64,000 nucleotides of DNA from an uncultured Chthonomonas sp. (GTDB lineage: Bacteria; Armatimonadota; Chthonomonadetes; Chthonomonadales; CAJBBX01): positions 1-64,000 of the forward strand of contig CAJBBX010000083.1 of assembly GCA_903951425.1 (NCBI GenBank), read 5' to 3'. Position numbers and translations under genes: made by a program. The notes beneath the pieces are model-generated. The model searched no databases, had not been told where the DNA came from, and saw only the letters and a program-made list of their open reading frames with translations. Shown here in pieces: positions 1-11,005 of this stretch (the first letter of the stretch is position 1; every line of letters starts with the position of its first letter).

Positions 1-33
1 GAGCGTGAAGGTCAGCAGGCAGGGCACGAGCAT
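1..33 (-). CDS. Start of a probable secreted protein, cut by the window edge
   Basis: Only the first 11 codons lie in the window. Read on the minus strand, an ATG at 33 is preceded by a GAGGAGG ribosome binding site at about 7 bases. The peptide begins MLVPCLLTFTL, which looks like the hydrophobic start of a signal peptide. It would be transcribed divergently from the GH95 gene. No function can be assigned from this much sequence. Confidence 0.4.
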   Translation of the reverse strand, partial: MLVPCLLTFTL

Positions 34-202
34 TGCGGGGCCTCCTCGGCTGCAGTGTCGCGACGCAGCACGAAAGTCGTACGTGCGGCCCGCCGGGCGC
101 GTTTCGCGACGGCGCGGCAGGATGCAGGGCGCGTCGCGGCGTACCTATCGCCCAGAGGCGACGCGGCCAACCCGACGCCATGCCCAACCGTGAGGTAGCC
201 CC

Positions 203-3252
<3,050 letters not shown>

Positions 3253-3256
<4 letters not shown>

Positions 3257-4233
3257 TGGAGCATGCCATGTGCTTCACCATCGCCCTCGCGGCGCTCTGC
3301 GTCGCCACTACTCCCGAGGCGCAGCCGCCGGTGGGGCCTCCGCCGGGGCTCCGAAAGCTCATGGACACGCCCATGCGCGACCCCTCCATCTGCCTCGGTC
3401 CCGGCGGCTGGTACTACCTCACCGGTACCAGCGAGCCCTTCTGGGGCTTCAACCACGAGGCCGGGATCAGGGTCTGGAAGTCGCGCGACCGGGTGACATG
3501 GGAGCCGCTGGGCACAGTCTGGCGCCCCGGCGAGAGCCCCTGGCACAAGCCCTTTGTGGAGGCCAGGAAGCCGCTCTGGGCGCCGGAGATCCACTACCTC
3601 AAGGGCACGTTCTGGCTCACCTACAGCATGCCGGGTTGGGACGGAACCGCGAAGACCTCGGGCTCGGGCCTCCTGCGCAGCACATCGGGCAAGGCCGAAG
3701 GGCCCTACGTCGATATGCACCCCGATGAGCGGCTGGGCGACGAGATCGACGCCTCGCTCTTCCAGGATGACGACGGCAAGGTCTACTTCGTCTGGCACAG
3801 CGGCAAGATCGCCCGCATGAAGCCGGACATGACGGGCTTCGCTGAGCCCTACAAGTGGCTCCGCGCCGGGGCCGACGACCCCGACCCCAGGCACCACAGC
3901 AGCCTCTGCGCCGGCATCTTCGGCAGGGACTCGTTCGACCATGTGGGCTACGAGGGGATGTTCATGGCCAAGGCGGGGGGACGCTACTACCTCATCTGCT
4001 CCGACCAGTTCGAGGGCCGCTACAGCTGCGCCGTGGCCACCTCTCGGAGCCTCTACGGCCCCTACAGCCCGCGCTACGAGGCCATACCCCACGGCGGCCA
4101 CAGCGCCCTCTTCCGCGACACGAAGGGGAAGTGGTGGTCCACCTACTTCGGTCCGCCGCACGACGAGCGGCCCTGCGAGTTACCCGTCGAGTTCGCGCAA
4201 GACGGCAGGCTGCAGCCGGCGGGGAAGCGGTGA
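3253..4233 (+). CDS. GH43-type glycoside hydrolase, secreted
   Basis: A five-bladed propeller hydrolase of the GH43 type, 326 residues, expected to act on arabinosyl or xylosyl linkages. The three acidic positions of the family are visible: D43 in MRDPSICL (general base), D166 in [13 protein letters not shown] (pKa modulator) and E234 in [15 protein letters not shown] (general acid). LWAPEIHYL is also typical. A hydrophobic leader ([11 protein letters not shown]) suggests export. The start overlaps the GH95 stop by four bases. A second in-frame ATG at 3268 has a GGAG six bases before it and may be the true start, giving a cleaner signal peptide. The exact substrate cannot be read from sequence. 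Confidence 0.88.
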
Positions 4234-4281
4234 TGCCGCCCGTCGTGGTAGCGCCAGGAGCGTGACGATGGTTCCAGTGGC

Positions 4282-6816
4282 ATGAGCGTACTCCTCGTCG
4301 GACTGCTTTCGGCTTGGATGGTGGACGGTATCGGCCCCTATCCCGACCACTGGGTCAGCATGCGAAATGCCCATTCCTCGTTCGCCATGGACCGGCAGGG
4401 CCGTTGGGCGCTGACGGGTCTCGTCGCCAGCGACGTTTGGCGCTCGACTAAGGCCGTGTCAGGCATCGTCGGCGGCTCTGTCCGGGCAACGAGTGACGGC
4501 TCTCTGGAGTGGCGGACCGCTCCCACCGCCGGCTCACCGTCTGTCCGGTACACGGCACGACTGCTGGCGGCGCGGGCGGGAATCCGCGTCAATTGGCGTG
4601 CCGAGCCTATGCACTCCGACGCTCTGGTGCGCTTCCCCGATGAAGCGTGTTCAGCTACGGCCGCGGAGGGCGGCGCCCTGGTGGTGCCCAACCGGCTGGG
4701 CCTGCTGGTGTCGGCCGACGGCCCCGGGCCTGCCACTACCTGCTATCCAACCTACGGCGGCTATGGCGGCCTCTCCATGGCCATGGTCGGGGTGCTCAAG
4801 GCGGGTTCGGCCCTGCTCCTGTGGTGGGACGGCCCCTCGACGACGCTGGAGACGCGGCGGCGCCGGCCCGACCCGGCCGCTTCAGCAGAACACGGCGTGG
4901 TCGATCTGTCGTTGGCGCACCGGGGCGCCCGCGGCTCCGTCACTCTGGAGCCGATCGGGCGCGGCGACGCATCAACGGTGGCCCGAGCCTACCGGCGCGT
5001 TGCCCGTGAGCGTGGGTTCCTCGTGACGCTGGCTGCCAAGTCCGGCGGCAAGGACCGCACCGCCGGCCGTCCCACCTTTCGCTTCCTGGGCCTGCAGAGC
5101 TTCGCGCCCGGGACGCCGCCGTACCACGCCGCCGAGCATCGGAAGGTAGTCGAGTACTCCTTCGCTGAAGTGGCGGCCACGGTGGAGCGGCTCAAACGCG
5201 ACGTGGGCGTTGCCCGCGCCACCTGCGTCCTTTCGGGATGGAACCGGGCAGGCTACGACAACCAGCACCCCGATGTCTGGCCCGCCAACCCTGAGTGCGG
5301 CGGAAACGCCGGCCTGATGGAGTGCCGACGACGCATCGGTGCCCTGGGGTACCTCTTTGGGCTCCATGACAACTATCAGGACATCTACCGCGACTCGCCG
5401 TCGTGGGACGAGCGTGTCGTTGCCCGCGGGCCCGACGGTGCGGTGAAGGCGGGTGGCGTCTGGTGGGGAGGTCAGGCATACTTCCTTAACACGCAGGCGG
5501 CCTACCACCTGGCCCGCCGGCCCGCCAACCTGCCTATGGCAGAGCGCCTGCTGAGCCCGGACCTCTGTTACCTCGATACCATGGGCGCTTCGCCGCTGCA
5601 GGAGGACTTCGCGCTGGACCGCCGGATGGGCACGGCTGACGACCTGCGCTGGAAGCGGGCCACGGCCCGCTATGCCCGGCGAACCTTCGGTATGTTCGGC
5701 ACCGAGGAGGGCATGGAGTGGGCGGTTCCCGAGGCGACGACCTTCGAGTCGATGCTCTTCCAGCGGACGCAGCGGCAGAGCGCCGAGACGCTCCTCCCGC
5801 TCTTCGAGATGGTCTACGGCGACTGCGTTAACATCCTCCAGGGCGATCGGACTACGACCCGTACGCCCGACTATGTGCTGGACAATCTGATCTGCGCGGA
5901 GATACCGCAATGCGTGGTGGGGCGCGGCGCGACGACGCAGGCCGTCGCCCGCATCGTCCAGGCGCGCCGGGTCAGCCCCACAGAGTTGGAGTTCTCCTGT
6001 GAGTGGCGGACCGGCGACCGCCCGCCGGAGGGGTTGCCCACCGCGTTCTGGCATTTTGTGCCGAGCGCCACGTGCGACTGGGCCCGGGAGGGCGCCGCCT
6101 TCGGCTCCGAGTACGTCCCACATCCACCCGACGACAAGTGGGCTCCCAACGCCACCTTCCGTGACGGGCCGCACAGGTGCGTCCTGCCTGCAGGTCTGCA
6201 AGGGGAGTTCGAGGCCCTGGCTGGGCTCCATCGGCAGGGCGTGAGGTTGCCGCTCACGGGCATCGACACGGGCAACTTCCGCATCATGTCCAGTCGCATC
6301 CGGCTCGTGGGAGACCGCGCCGAGGTGGCGGCGCCCGAGCCGACGCCGGACCTCTGCTTCGCCCGCGTTGATGGTCGACCGGACATCAGCCACACGGCCG
6401 ACGGCCTGATCCTCACCACGTACCGCATCCTGGGAGCCGTGAACCGGCACACGGCCGCGAGCCCGATGACCGGACACAGATTCCTCACGGCCGACCACTG
6501 CGTGGAGCAGAGCCAGTTTGGCGACGTGACGATCACCGTTAACTACGGTGAGAAGCCCTACGACACCGGCCGAGCCCTCCTGCCCCGTTGGGGCTTCCTG
6601 GCCGAGTCGCCGAGGATGGCGGCCTTCCGGGCGGACCGACTGGACGGGCGGACGTTCAGCCAGACTACGCTGGCTGTATGCGAGAGCGCCAACGGCCGGC
6701 CCTTGCTCGCCTCGCACAAGCTGGATGTCTACAGGGCGTATGGCGACTCGGTGGTTTTAGTCGGAGGACGGAGCATCGAACTGCCCGATACGTGCAGCCC
6801 TCCGGTGAGGTTCTGA
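4282..6816 (+). CDS. Putative GH101/GH129-like glycoside hydrolase
   Basis: A large protein of 844 residues, third gene of the fucosidase operon, 48 bases downstream of GH43. The N-terminal 270 residues look like a beta-sandwich. Residues about 280-570 look like a TIM barrel with conserved acidic or aromatic segments (VLSGWNRAGYDNQHPDVWP, GLHDNYQDIYRDSP, LCYLDTMGA, FGTEEGMEW). This resembles the DUF5696/GH129-related group, relatives of endo-alpha-N-acetylgalactosaminidases. The start MSVLLVGLLSAWM is hydrophobic, which suits a short export signal. A stop at 4249 rules out a longer start. The assignment rests on general resemblance, so enzyme activity is a guess; the position beside GH95 and GH43 supports a glycan role. 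Confidence 0.6.
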   Translation: MSVLLVGLLSAWMVDGIGPYPDHWVSMRNAHSSFAMDRQGRWALTGLVASDVWRSTKAVSGIVGGSVRATSDGSLEWRTAPTAGSPSVRYTARLLAARAGIRVNWRAEPMHSDALVRFPDEACSATAAEGGALVVPNRLGLLVSADGPGPATTCYPTYGGYGGLSMAMVGVLKAGSALLLWWDGPSTTLETRRRRPDPAASAEHGVVDLSLAHRGARGSVTLEPIGRGDASTVARAYRRVARERGFLVTLAAKSGGKDRTAGRPTFRFLGLQSFAPGTPPYHAAEHRKVVEYSFAEVAATVERLKRDVGVARATCVLSGWNRAGYDNQHPDVWPANPECGGNAGLMECRRRIGALGYLFGLHDNYQDIYRDSPSWDERVVARGPDGAVKAGGVWWGGQAYFLNTQAAYHLARRPANLPMAERLLSPDLCYLDTMGASPLQEDFALDRRMGTADDLRWKRATARYARRTFGMFGTEEGMEWAVPEATTFESMLFQRTQRQSAETLLPLFEMVYGDCVNILQGDRTTTRTPDYVLDNLICAEIPQCVVGRGATTQAVARIVQARRVSPTELEFSCEWRTGDRPPEGLPTAFWHFVPSATCDWAREGAAFGSEYVPHPPDDKWAPNATFRDGPHRCVLPAGLQGEFEALAGLHRQGVRLPLTGIDTGNFRIMSSRIRLVGDRAEVAAPEPTPDLCFARVDGRPDISHTADGLILTTYRILGAVNRHTAASPMTGHRFLTADHCVEQSQFGDVTITVNYGEKPYDTGRALLPRWGFLAESPRMAAFRADRLDGRTFSQTTLAVCESANGRPLLASHKLDVYRAYGDSVVLVGGRSIELPDTCSPPVRF

Positions 6817-6833
6817 AGGCCGGATCTCGGCCT
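6817..6833 (+). terminator. Short hairpin after the glycan operon
   Basis: AGGCCG, loop GATCT, CGGCCT immediately follows the stop codon of the upstream gene. It is a perfect 6-bp GC stem with a 5-base loop. There is no clear U-tract, so it is only a probable terminator. Confidence 0.45.
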
Positions 6834-6911
6834 CTGCACCAAGGCAGCCACTCGCCGCTGAAGACTTAAGGGGTTGACCTCCGGCGAGCCGCGACGAGCC
6901 CTCTCTCGGCG

Positions 6912-7751
6912 TCATCCGTTGTCGGCCTGATCGGTCGGACCGGACCCCTCCCAGGGCAGTAGCCGGTCCCAGTGGCCGAGGTTATTGACTACGGCGAAGT
7001 CCTCCTCCGAGAGCGCCCATTCGGTCACGCCGAGGTTCTCCCGGATATGCTCGGCGCTCGCCGCCTTGGGTATCGCCGGGATGCCGCGCTGGAACAGCCA
7101 GCGCAGCGCAACCTGGTGCGTCGACCTGCCGTACCGTGCTCCGACCTCTGCGAGGCGGCCGTCGAGCGGGATCCGTCCCTTGGCGAAGGGCGAGTAGGAC
7201 GAGAGCGCGACGCCCAGTCCGCGGCAAGCCTCGTGCAGCCGCCGCTGGTTCAGATGTGGGTGGTACTCCACCTGGTTCACGCTGACGGGAGCTACTCCCA
7301 GCGCAACCGCCTCGGCCAAGCGTCCGGCCGTGAAGTTGGACACGCCGCAGTTTCGGATTGCGCCCTGGTCCAGCAGCTTCCCCATCGCGGCGAACGTCTC
7401 CGCCATCGGCGCGTCGGCGTTGGGCCAGTGGACCAGGAGCAGGTCAATGGTCTCGGTCGAGAGCTCGCGCAGCGCCTCCTCGGCAGCCGCCAGCAGGTCG
7501 TCGTGACGCAGTCGGTCAGGCGCGACCTTGGTGGTTAAGAAGACGTCGCTGCGCGGCGCGATCCCTGCGCCCAGCGCCTCGCCGACGGCCGCTTGGTTCC
7601 CGTAGGCCGCCGCAGTGTCGATGTGCCGGTACCCGCATTCGAGCGCTAGCTCCACCGCCCTACGGCACTCATGGCCGCGCAACCGCCACGTGCCGAAGCC
7701 GATGAGGGGGATGGAGCCGCTGTGCAGCGGGATCGTCGGTATGATGGTCAT
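6912..7751 (-). CDS. Aldo/keto reductase
   Basis: An NADPH-dependent carbonyl reductase of 279 residues. The catalytic tetrad is complete: D45 and Y50 (HIDTAAAYGN), K75 (FLTTKVAP) and H108 (LLLVHWP). GVSNF, NQVEYHP and the C-terminal IPKAAS segment for cofactor phosphate are all present. The ATG at 7751 is chosen because GAGGT lies 8 bases upstream. The longer reading from 7832 adds a low-complexity leader and runs into the neighbouring HEPN remnant. It stands alone between the glycan operon and the decayed toxin-antitoxin module. Substrate unknown. Confidence 0.92.
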   Translation of the reverse strand: MTIIPTIPLHSGSIPLIGFGTWRLRGHECRRAVELALECGYRHIDTAAAYGNQAAVGEALGAGIAPRSDVFLTTKVAPDRLRHDDLLAAAEEALRELSTETIDLLLVHWPNADAPMAETFAAMGKLLDQGAIRNCGVSNFTAGRLAEAVALGVAPVSVNQVEYHPHLNQRRLHEACRGLGVALSSYSPFAKGRIPLDGRLAEVGARYGRSTHQVALRWLFQRGIPAIPKAASAEHIRENLGVTEWALSEEDFAVVNNLGHWDRLLPWEGSGPTDQADNG

Positions 7752-7818
7752 GGTGTCGACCTCGATTTGGTGGTTGGCGCGTGCGCTTCCGCGCGGATGC
7801 CGCGTCGGGCTTGCGGAG

Positions 7819-8425
7819 TCACGGTCTGTCATGGGGTAACGCGCGCCGGAGGCTGCGAACGAGGCTGGGTAGATCCGTCACCAGCGTCCGCCAGAGCAGA
7901 TCGAAGTCAATATCGTCATATCCATGTACAAGGCGATCTCGCATGCCTATGACGGCCAACCACCTCGGTCAGACGTACGAGCGCCAGGACGAGCACACCG
8001 TCGTCGCCAACCGCCTGCTTGTCTCGGCTTGCCGCCAGCGCCATCGCCTCGACGGCATGGTCGAGCATATGGGCCAGCCGTGCGTGAGGGTCATGACGCG
8101 AAATAGATGGTCTGCGCCTCTTCACCACCTCCTCGCGGAAGTGTCTGCTGAGGCACCCAACTGCATGAATGTCAGCGCGACGCCCAAGCAGGGCCGAGAT
8201 CTCGATCCCCATGGCTGCGAGGCCCACCAGACCGGGCACACCATCGGGCTCGAACTCCACGAGTAGATCGACATCGCCGTCCGGCATGAAGTCGTCACGC
8301 AGCGTCGAGGCGAAGACCTCGGCGCGTGAGATTCTGTGCCGGCGACAGAATAGGCCAAGTTCGGTTCCGGCGATCGCTGCTATTGAGAACACGCGTGCCG
8401 CTCCAGTGATGTGGTTGTACCTCAC
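7819..8425 (-). pseudogene. Decayed MNT-HEPN (MntA-HepT type) toxin-antitoxin module
   Basis: The 5' part encodes an MNT nucleotidyltransferase antitoxin: CRRHRISRAEVFAS, FMPDGDVDLLVEFEPDG, LSRHFREEV. The usual GS motif reads AS here. After REEV one base appears to be missing: in the next frame the protein ends normally as EEAQTIYFAS-stop at 8091. The loss joins the frame to HepT, whose usual ATG is ATT at 8104 (ISRHDPHARLAHMLDHA). HepT reads to RLTEVVG, then lacks about 20 codons and resumes in another frame as VIGMRDRLVHGYDDIDFD, stopping at 7819. That out-of-frame part holds the RX4HXY motif (R-DRLV-HGY) that MntA normally AMPylates. Neither protein is likely to work. The 5' end is uncertain; a GTG near 8425 is possible. 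Confidence 0.72.
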
Positions 8426-8540
8426 GGATGTATGGACGGATCCTTCATGGCCGTGGCGGACAACCGCCCGGCGTGTCATAATGGGTCCTGCATCAACGTG
8501 TAAAGGATGATAGCTCATTAGAACGAATCTATTATGGATA

Positions 8541-9659
8541 GTGTTTGTGTCAGTAATCGCAGTGTCCGTGCTTGCTGGGTGCGGCGGCGGCGGTACCACG
8601 CCGGCGCCGCCGAGCGCGCTTCCGACCGCGAGTGCTCTCACTCAGGAGCTCGAGACCATTCGGGCGCAATACGGCCTGCCGGCTATCGTGGCCGTCGGCG
8701 CTCGGCATGACACACAGGTGTTCGCTGCGACAGGGCTGCGGAAGATCGACGCTGCGGGCACGGCTACGGTAGCCGACCGCTGGCACCTCGGATCGTGCAC
8801 TAAGGCGATGACCGCCACCCTGCTCGCGTCTGCCGTAGAGGAAAAGAAGCTGTCGTGGACGACGCGTCCGACGGACGTCTTCCCTTCGCTGGCCGCATCG
8901 ATCCGGCCGGAGTTCCGCACCATAACGCTGCGACAGCTCCTCCAGCATCGGGCGGGCATTCCTGCGTACGTGACCGCCGAGAGCCTGTCCGTCGTCCCTC
9001 CGCTGCAAGGCACGCCCAGGGACCAGAGACGTGCATTCGCCCTATGGCAGCTCACTCAGGCCCCTGCCGCGGTACCCGGTATGTATCTGTACTCGAACGG
9101 AGGCTATGCGATCGCAGCCGCCATGGCCGAGGAGACGCTCGGCGCGGCATACGAGACCCTGCTGGGCCAACGGCTTTTCACGCCTCTCGGGATCACCGCC
9201 GGATTCGGCTGGCCGGCCAAGGACGACCCGAATCAGCCGTGGGGCCATACGAGCGCGAGCGGACATTATGTGCCACAGGATCCGACGGACCCGCTGCAGC
9301 AGCTCCCTCCGATGGGATCTCCAGCCGGCGATGTTAACATGTCCATAAGCGATTATACCAAGTTCATACAAATGCACTTGGGCGGACTCCGCGGGCAAGA
9401 CGGGCTGCTTCCGGCGCAAGCCATTCAGGAAATGCACACTCCGACGGGTGACTACGCCATGGGATGGCAGGTCATCAAACCGACACTGGGCTATCCGGTG
9501 AGCCTTCACACCGGTAGCGCGGGGTCCTTCAGCTGCTTTGTGAGGATCGACCCCCATGCAGACCTGGCCCTCGCCGTCATCACCAATGCCGCCGGCGAAT
9601 CGGCCGACATGGCGATTGCAGATATAGCTACGTGGCTGGTCGGACAGATGCAGCGGTGA
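8541..9659 (+). CDS. Serine beta-lactamase-like (class C fold) lipoprotein
   Basis: A penicillin-binding or esterase-type serine hydrolase of 372 residues. The three active-site motifs are present: S85-CTK-88 (SXXK), Y184-SN (YXN) and H323-TG, which replaces KTG. LRQLLQHRAGIP and the YSNGGYAIAA segment are typical of the beta-lactamase/EstB/PBP4* group. The N-terminus VSVLAGC is a lipobox with Cys14, so it is probably anchored in a membrane. The GTG start at 8541 lacks a convincing Shine-Dalgarno and the n-region is very short, so the start is unsure. Substrate cannot be told; true beta-lactamase activity is less likely than peptidase or esterase activity. Confidence 0.85.
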   Translation: MFVSVIAVSVLAGCGGGGTTPAPPSALPTASALTQELETIRAQYGLPAIVAVGARHDTQVFAATGLRKIDAAGTATVADRWHLGSCTKAMTATLLASAVEEKKLSWTTRPTDVFPSLAASIRPEFRTITLRQLLQHRAGIPAYVTAESLSVVPPLQGTPRDQRRAFALWQLTQAPAAVPGMYLYSNGGYAIAAAMAEETLGAAYETLLGQRLFTPLGITAGFGWPAKDDPNQPWGHTSASGHYVPQDPTDPLQQLPPMGSPAGDVNMSISDYTKFIQMHLGGLRGQDGLLPAQAIQEMHTPTGDYAMGWQVIKPTLGYPVSLHTGSAGSFSCFVRIDPHADLALAVITNAAGESADMAIADIATWLVGQMQR

Positions 9660-9775
9660 TACCCGACGCGGGGACGGGTCGGGACGATGGAGCGCACGCG
9701 GTATGCTCTTCTGATGCGGCGTACGAGACCTTGGTATGCCGCCGGTACTAGCTACGCCACCGGAAAGAGAACCCT

Positions 9776-10921
9776 ATGTGCGCCTTGTTCAGCCTGACGC
9801 TCGCTCTCCTGGCCATGGCGCCACGCCCTGGTTCGTGCGCTGCAACCGACCCGCTCAAGGAGGGGCCGTTCCCGGTCGGGGTTACCACGACGGTCCTTGT
9901 CGACCAGCGTCGCACGGACCACCTGACGCAGAAGCCACGTACCCTCGTTACCGAGATCTGGTACCCGGCGACGGACGCGGCACGCACCATGCCGCGCAGC
10001 AAGTTTGTCGACTTCATCCCAGGTGGTGCCATGCCGGGGCTCGATGCGTTCACCCGAAAGGCATGGGGCAAGACGACGGAGGAGCTGAACAGGGACTACT
10101 GGATGCACTCGGTTCGAGACGCACCCGTTCGGCCGGGACGCTTCCCGGTCATCGTCTTCTCGCACGGCAACGGAGGGGCGCGTCACCAGAACACCTTCTG
10201 GTGCGACTACCTCGCGTCTCATGGGTACATCATTGTATCGGCCGACCACACCGGCAACGCAGGCGTCACCTTCCTGACGGAGGGGCCGGTGCCCATGGCG
10301 GGCCCCGAGCGCGCCAACTCGGCCACCGACCGGCCCAGGGACATGAGCTTCCTGTTGGACGAGATGGTCAAGTGGAACCGGGGCGGCGACCCCAGGTTCA
10401 AGGGCAGGCTGGACCTCTCGCGGCCCTGTGCCGCCGGGATGTCGTTCGGCTCCATGACCGCCGTCCGCGTCGCCGCCACGGATAAGCGCTTCAAGTCGGT
10501 CATCGCCATGTCCGGCGCGTACCCCGCCAACGCCAACGTGAAGGTTCCGACGCTCTGGATGATCGGGAGCGAGGACCGCACGATCGGCGCCATGGGCAAC
10601 GCCGTTGTCCGCGGCCACCACGAGAAGCACAAAGGCCCTTCGTTTCTGCTCGAGATGAAGAACGGCGGCCACTACTCTTTCACCGATATGCCCAAGCTCA
10701 TTCCCAACTTCGGCGACGGGGTCGGGACGGGCAAGAGGCGCGACGGGGGCGCCGAGTTCCAGTACACGCCCATGGAGACGACCTACAGGATCGTGAACTC
10801 ATACAGCACGGCGTTCCTGGCGGTCTATGCCCGAGGCGACAAGCAGTGCCTGCCGTTCCTGCATCGGAATGGCTGGCCCGAGGTGCTTATCTGGTCGGCA
10901 AGGAACGGGGCCCGCGAGTAG
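9776..10921 (+). CDS. Secreted alpha/beta hydrolase, PAF-acetylhydrolase/dienelactone-hydrolase like
   Basis: An exported serine hydrolase of 381 residues. The signal peptide is MCALFSLTLALLAMAPRPGSCA. The oxyanion segment FPVIVFSHGNGG precedes the nucleophile elbow GMSFGS with Ser223. VPTLWMIGSEDRTI carries the likely catalytic Asp, and NGGHYSF the likely His. The overall layout matches predicted dienelactone hydrolases and platelet-activating-factor acetylhydrolase relatives. GGAAAGAG lies before the ATG. It stands alone between two intergenic gaps. The physiological ester substrate is unknown. Confidence 0.85.
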   Translation: MCALFSLTLALLAMAPRPGSCAATDPLKEGPFPVGVTTTVLVDQRRTDHLTQKPRTLVTEIWYPATDAARTMPRSKFVDFIPGGAMPGLDAFTRKAWGKTTEELNRDYWMHSVRDAPVRPGRFPVIVFSHGNGGARHQNTFWCDYLASHGYIIVSADHTGNAGVTFLTEGPVPMAGPERANSATDRPRDMSFLLDEMVKWNRGGDPRFKGRLDLSRPCAAGMSFGSMTAVRVAATDKRFKSVIAMSGAYPANANVKVPTLWMIGSEDRTIGAMGNAVVRGHHEKHKGPSFLLEMKNGGHYSFTDMPKLIPNFGDGVGTGKRRDGGAEFQYTPMETTYRIVNSYSTAFLAVYARGDKQCLPFLHRNGWPEVLIWSARNGARE

Positions 10922-10930
10922 CGCCGCGCC

Positions 10931-10959
10931 TTGACATCCGTCGGGGCAGGCTGTACATT
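10931..10959 (+). promoter_or_regulatory. Sigma-70-type promoter of the WD40/Ig gene
   Basis: TTGACA at 10931-10936, a 17-base spacer, then TACATT at 10954-10959. The start codon at 11006 is 46 bases further on. This is a near-consensus housekeeping promoter. Confidence 0.75.
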
Positions 10960-11005
10960 TGCTTCTGAAACGCTGATACTGTGTCTGGCTCTGGGGAGGC
11001 TCACC

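Noticed and set aside
8541-9659. Calling the serine hydrolase an antibiotic-resistance beta-lactamase
   Set aside because: The motifs fit the broad class C/esterase/peptidase group, with HTG in place of KTG and a lipoprotein leader. Resistance cannot be inferred.
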